A stretch of DNA of 64,000 bases from Neomicrococcus aestuarii (GTDB taxonomy: Bacteria > Actinomycetota > Actinomycetes > Actinomycetales > Micrococcaceae): positions 2,480,001 to 2,544,000 of the forward strand of contig NZ_JACHDR010000001.1 in assembly GCF_014201135.1 (NCBI RefSeq). The letters are read 5' to 3'. This document shows positions 61,802 to 64,000 of this stretch, in pieces. Every line of letters starts with the position of its first letter. The first letter of the stretch is position 1. The translations under genes were made by a program, and so were the position numbers. Under the pieces are notes generated by a model. It had not been told where the DNA came from, ran no database searches, and worked only from the letters and a program-made list of their open reading frames with translations.

Positions 61802-61871
61802 TGTCAAATAATGACGCGAGAAGTCGCCCTCTTAGTCGAAGATTCAACGGTTAGAGCGCCGGTTTCCCGGC
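61802..61871 (-). promoter_or_regulatory. metN upstream region with TTGACA and GNRA hairpin
   Basis: On the minus strand GCCGG-GAAA-CCGGC (61858-61871) forms a compact GNRA-loop hairpin, then TTGACA (61802-61807) gives a consensus -35 with no clear -10. No SAM riboswitch core was found. Confidence 0.35.
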
Positions 61872-61874
61872 AAG

Positions 61875-61902
61875 GTGACGGGCGAAATGTTACGCCCGTC
61901 AC
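61875..61902 (-). terminator. terminator after the exonuclease gene
   Basis: GTGACGGGCG (61875-61884) pairs with CGCCCGTCAC (61893-61902); it lies 13 bases after the stop of the minus-strand exonuclease. Confidence 0.75.
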
Positions 61903-61914
61903 GCCAAGAATGTT

Positions 61915-62604
61915 CTAGTGCTGTTGCTTGAGCGGCCATTCACCGTCAACGACGGCAGATGGATCGCGGCGGCGCAAGTACTCCTGGAAGCTCGCAGCCT
62001 GATCAGCGGACCATTCAATTTGGTTTGAGTGCAACAGCAGGGGATCGATCTGGAGCTCTTTCGGATACTTCTCCGCGAGGCGATCCGCCACGGCGATGGT
62101 CGCGGCCGCGTCAGCAACTGAAGTGTGGGCGTTGATCAACGGAACCTGATAGAACTCGGAAATCGCTACCAGCGTGCGCTTGCCGCGGCGGTACTTATCC
62201 ACTTGCTTGTCGATGATGAACGGATCAATCACGGGTCGCGGATCAATTTGGGCCACCCCGTAGCGCTCGGCCTCTTGGCGCAGGACCGTGAAGTCGTAGG
62301 GGGCGTTGAAGACCATCACCGGCATGGTCTGGAAGAGCGCGTCCAAGAACTCCGAAATTTCGGTGACCGCTTGGCGTGGATCCATACCGTCCCGCTCGGC
62401 GATCTCCGTGGTGACACCGTGAATGTCACTGGCTTCCTCAGGGATGCGGACGCCCGGATTCACGAGCCATTCGCGATGCTGCAGGATCTCCGCCTTCGCG
62501 TTGACCACCAGAATCGACGCCGTGACGATTCGTGCGGCGTGTGGATCGCGCCCCGTGGTCTCGAGGTCAAATGCTGCTCGGGGAAGTTCATGCCAGTTGT
62601 TCAT
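61915..62604 (-). CDS. DnaQ-like DEDDh 3'-5' exonuclease
   Basis: 229 residues. Exo I AAFDLETTG with Asp and Glu, Exo II FNAPYDFTVL, and Exo III NAHTSVADAAAT with His and Asp complete the DEDDh set. The sequence resembles actinobacterial stand-alone exonucleases, not the replicative epsilon subunit, so its role is probably DNA repair or RNA trimming. TAACTT ends six nt before the ATG on this strand. It diverges from the alkyltransferase-like gene. Confidence 0.88.
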   Translation of the reverse strand: MNNWHELPRAAFDLETTGRDPHAARIVTASILVVNAKAEILQHREWLVNPGVRIPEEASDIHGVTTEIAERDGMDPRQAVTEISEFLDALFQTMPVMVFNAPYDFTVLRQEAERYGVAQIDPRPVIDPFIIDKQVDKYRRGKRTLVAISEFYQVPLINAHTSVADAAATIAVADRLAEKYPKELQIDPLLLHSNQIEWSADQAASFQEYLRRRDPSAVVDGEWPLKQQH

Positions 62605-62610
62605 GGCTCC

Positions 62611-62616
62611 AAGTTA
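62611..62616 (-). promoter_or_regulatory. -10 hexamer of a leaderless promoter
   Basis: On the minus strand TAACTT ends six nt before the ATG at 62604. Confidence 0.35.
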
Positions 62617-62693
62617 TCGAAGCCTGCACGTTTTTCAGAATGCCACCGCCCGCTGTGGGGATAACCTCCCCACGAAAGCGACGCTGGAAACCG

Positions 62694-62712
62694 AGCTGCG
62701 TCGTCGTAATGT
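62694..62712 (+). promoter_or_regulatory. dispersed element adjoining a leaderless -10
   Basis: AGCTGCGTCGTCGTA (62694-62708) runs into TAATGT (62707-62712), which ends six nt before the GTG at 62719. The element thus covers the promoter spacer. Confidence 0.45.
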
Positions 62713-62718
62713 CTAAGC

Positions 62719-63078
62719 GTGCAAGAAAATTACCGGGCCGCCGTTTACGCACTGGTGCGCCTGATTCCGGCGGGAACCGTGCTGTCCTATGGGGATATCG
62801 CGGAAATTCTCAGCGAATGGCCTCAACTCCGGGGAGGGCCGCGGCAAGTAGCGAAGATCATGTCCACGAGCGACGGTCAGTTGCCGTGGTGGCGGGTGGT
62901 GCGATCGAACGGCACGCTTCCGGCGGATCTTGCCGCGCTTGCACATCCGTCATGGGTTTCCGAGCAGACGCCTGTGCGTGAAACTGGGGACGGCGAGGCG
63001 GCAGTGCGCATAGCGACGGCACGTTGGCAACCGTTAGATGAGGACTTTGACGCGATCGAGCAGGCCGTGACGTTCTAA
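62719..63078 (+). CDS. alkyltransferase-like protein (ATL)
   Basis: 119 residues. It has the MGMT DNA-binding fold: YALVRLIPAGTVLSYGDIAE and RQVAKIMS. The active-site PCHRV is replaced by PWWRV at 56-60, with Trp57 in place of the alkyl-accepting Cys. ATL proteins bind O6-alkylguanine, bend the DNA and hand the lesion to nucleotide excision repair. The start is GTG. It is followed after 59 bp by the adnA-like gene, as in the mycobacterial Rv3204-Rv3202c region. Confidence 0.88.
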   Translation: MQENYRAAVYALVRLIPAGTVLSYGDIAEILSEWPQLRGGPRQVAKIMSTSDGQLPWWRVVRSNGTLPADLAALAHPSWVSEQTPVRETGDGEAAVRIATARWQPLDEDFDAIEQAVTF

Positions 63079-63137
63079 GTGTCAGCGGGTGCTGATTGAA
63101 TGGAATTCAGAAACGATGGGTCAACGGCGGGGAGAAA

Positions 63138-64000
63138 ATGCAAGAAGATACAGCGCACCGCTTAGTTCTCGGGGCACCGGGATCTGGGAAGACGACGACG
63201 CTGCTCGGGCTTGCGAGCTCGTCCTTGAGTGCAGGGATGGATCCGTCACGCTTGCTGATTCTGACACCATCACGACTTTCTGCCGGTTCGATTCGCGACC
63301 TACTGAGCGCGCAAGGAAGCGCGCAATTCGCCGAGACGCCCGTACGTTCGTGGCAGTCCTATTCGTTCGACGTCATCCGTCGCGAACGCAACTACTTTGA
63401 TGAAAACGCCTTCGGCTCCCGTGAACGACTCCTCACCGGAGCCGAACAGGATCGCCTCATTGGGCACATCCTCGAGGGGCACGCGCGCGGCATTGGACGC
63501 GACCCAAAGTGGCCAGCCGATCTCGCCGAGGCTGTGCAGACACGCGGATTCCGAGCTGAGCTGCGCGAAGTGTTTGACCGTCTCTCTGAGCGCGGACTAG
63601 CCCCCGAAGCGCTCGGCGACATGGGCCGTGCGGTAGGCCGTCCCGACTGGATCTCCACCGCCTCCGTGTACCGCGAATACCTGGAACTCTTGGGGATCTC
63701 CAACGAGAACGCTTACGACCCCGCAGAACTCATCTCGGCGGCCGCGTTTATCTTGGACGGACGGCCCGAATTCTTGGCCGACGAGCGAGCAGGCCTAGAC
63801 CTCATCATGGTGGACGATGCTCAAGAGATGACCCCGTCACAGTGGGAACTGCTGAACGTTCTGGCCGGTTCAGATCCGGCGCCACGGGTCGTCATGTTTG
63901 CCAGCCCCGAATCCGCGGTCCAAGGCTTCCGCGGTGCGCGCCCAGACATGCTGTCCCGCTTTGATGAGATCTTCGGCGGCAGCGTTCGCGGAGCCGAGAC
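63138..64000 (+). CDS. adnA: AdnA-like UvrD/RecB helicase, N-terminal part (runs off right edge)
   Basis: Open from ATG 63138 to the window end, at least 287 residues. GGGGAG stands just before the start. Walker A is GAPGSGKT (12-19), and TPSRLSAGSIRDLL and LIMVDDAQEMTPSQW (a Walker-B-like DDAQ variant) are UvrD-type motifs. By sequence and by its place next to an ATL gene it matches AdnA, subunit of the AdnAB helicase-nuclease that processes double-strand breaks in mycobacteria. The nuclease domain and the adnB partner would lie beyond the edge, so the assignment to AdnA is inferred. Confidence 0.78.
   Translation, partial: MQEDTAHRLVLGAPGSGKTTTLLGLASSSLSAGMDPSRLLILTPSRLSAGSIRDLLSAQGSAQFAETPVRSWQSYSFDVIRRERNYFDENAFGSRERLLTGAEQDRLIGHILEGHARGIGRDPKWPADLAEAVQTRGFRAELREVFDRLSERGLAPEALGDMGRAVGRPDWISTASVYREYLELLGISNENAYDPAELISAAAFILDGRPEFLADERAGLDLIMVDDAQEMTPSQWELLNVLAGSDPAPRVVMFASPESAVQGFRGARPDMLSRFDEIFGGSVRGAE

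Noticed and set aside
61658-61915. SAM riboswitch before metN
   Set aside because: No GGCAACC core or paired helices of SAM-I/IV; the strongest hairpin at 61875 belongs to the end of the exonuclease gene.
63187-63205. GACGACGACGCTGC near the right end as another copy of the dispersed element
   Set aside because: It is the Walker A Lys-Thr-Thr-Thr codons and lacks the CAGC end.

Overview
The window is chromosomal DNA of a high-GC Gram-positive bacterium, most likely Actinomycetota, order Micrococcales, near the Micrococcaceae (Arthrobacter/Rothia-like). The evidence is a coproporphyrin-type haem cluster with ChdC and a cysteine-tailed ferrochelatase, actinobacterial dapC/dapD/dapE, a 7Fe ferredoxin fdxA, gluABCD, a sigE/anti-sigma/tatB/mrp block ordered much as in mycobacteria, DUF3107 and DUF3117 proteins, MoeZ and an AdnA-like helicase. 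Genus cannot be fixed from sequence alone. I see no rRNA, tRNA, CRISPR array, insertion sequence or prophage. The window is mostly conserved housekeeping DNA.

Layout. 1-4.5 kb is an accessory-looking stretch: a cut-off alpha/beta hydrolase diverging from a stand-alone condensation-fold protein, a frameshifted uracil-DNA-glycosylase-like gene, a DHFR-fold protein with a P-loop kinase, and a Tat-exported Cys/Thr-rich protein. 5.1-12.5 kb is a peptide-type ABC importer (binding lipoprotein, two permeases, one fused double ATPase) with an opposed PH-domain gene inside it. 12.7-18.8 kb holds typA, a small membrane protein, an ArsR-type regulator, a small SH3-like protein, fdxA-dapC and gltA. 19.1-22.2 kb has a secreted lysozyme-like protein, then divergent dapD and dapE. 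22.2-25.6 kb is gluABCD on the minus strand. 25.8-30.3 kb is an AT-richer sugar ABC module with a divergent aldo-keto reductase and no ATPase gene. 30.4-31.9 kb has a LOG-family protein, a DivIVA-like protein, a 34-aa ORF and a DUF3117 protein. 32.0-38.9 kb is an O-methyltransferase, sigE, anti-sigma factor, tatB, mrp, a DUF1003 protein, a channel-less MgtE-like sensor and a general-stress-type protein. 39-47.3 kb holds an Xaa-Pro aminopeptidase, PHP phosphoesterase, orphan DNA methyltransferase coupled to a DEAD-box helicase, RNB nuclease, pterin dehydratase, DUF3107 and TetR. 47.4-59 kb is moeZ and the haem genes hemA < > hemE-cgoX-chdC-cpfC-hemC-hemD-hemB-hemL. 59.1-61.7 kb is metNIQ. The right end has a DEDDh exonuclease, an alkyltransferase-like protein and the start of an adnA-like gene that leaves the window.

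How the parts fit. The haem genes form almost a whole pathway from glutamyl-tRNA to coprohaem and haem, with a DtxR-like iron box between hemA and hemE. dapC, dapD and dapE supply three late steps of lysine/diaminopimelate synthesis. Three recurring sequence patterns stand out: about fifteen genes whose start codon lies 6-7 nt after a TANNNT hexamer (leaderless mRNAs), a dispersed GACGACGCAGC element in genes and gaps, and long perfect hairpins at the ends of most transcription units.
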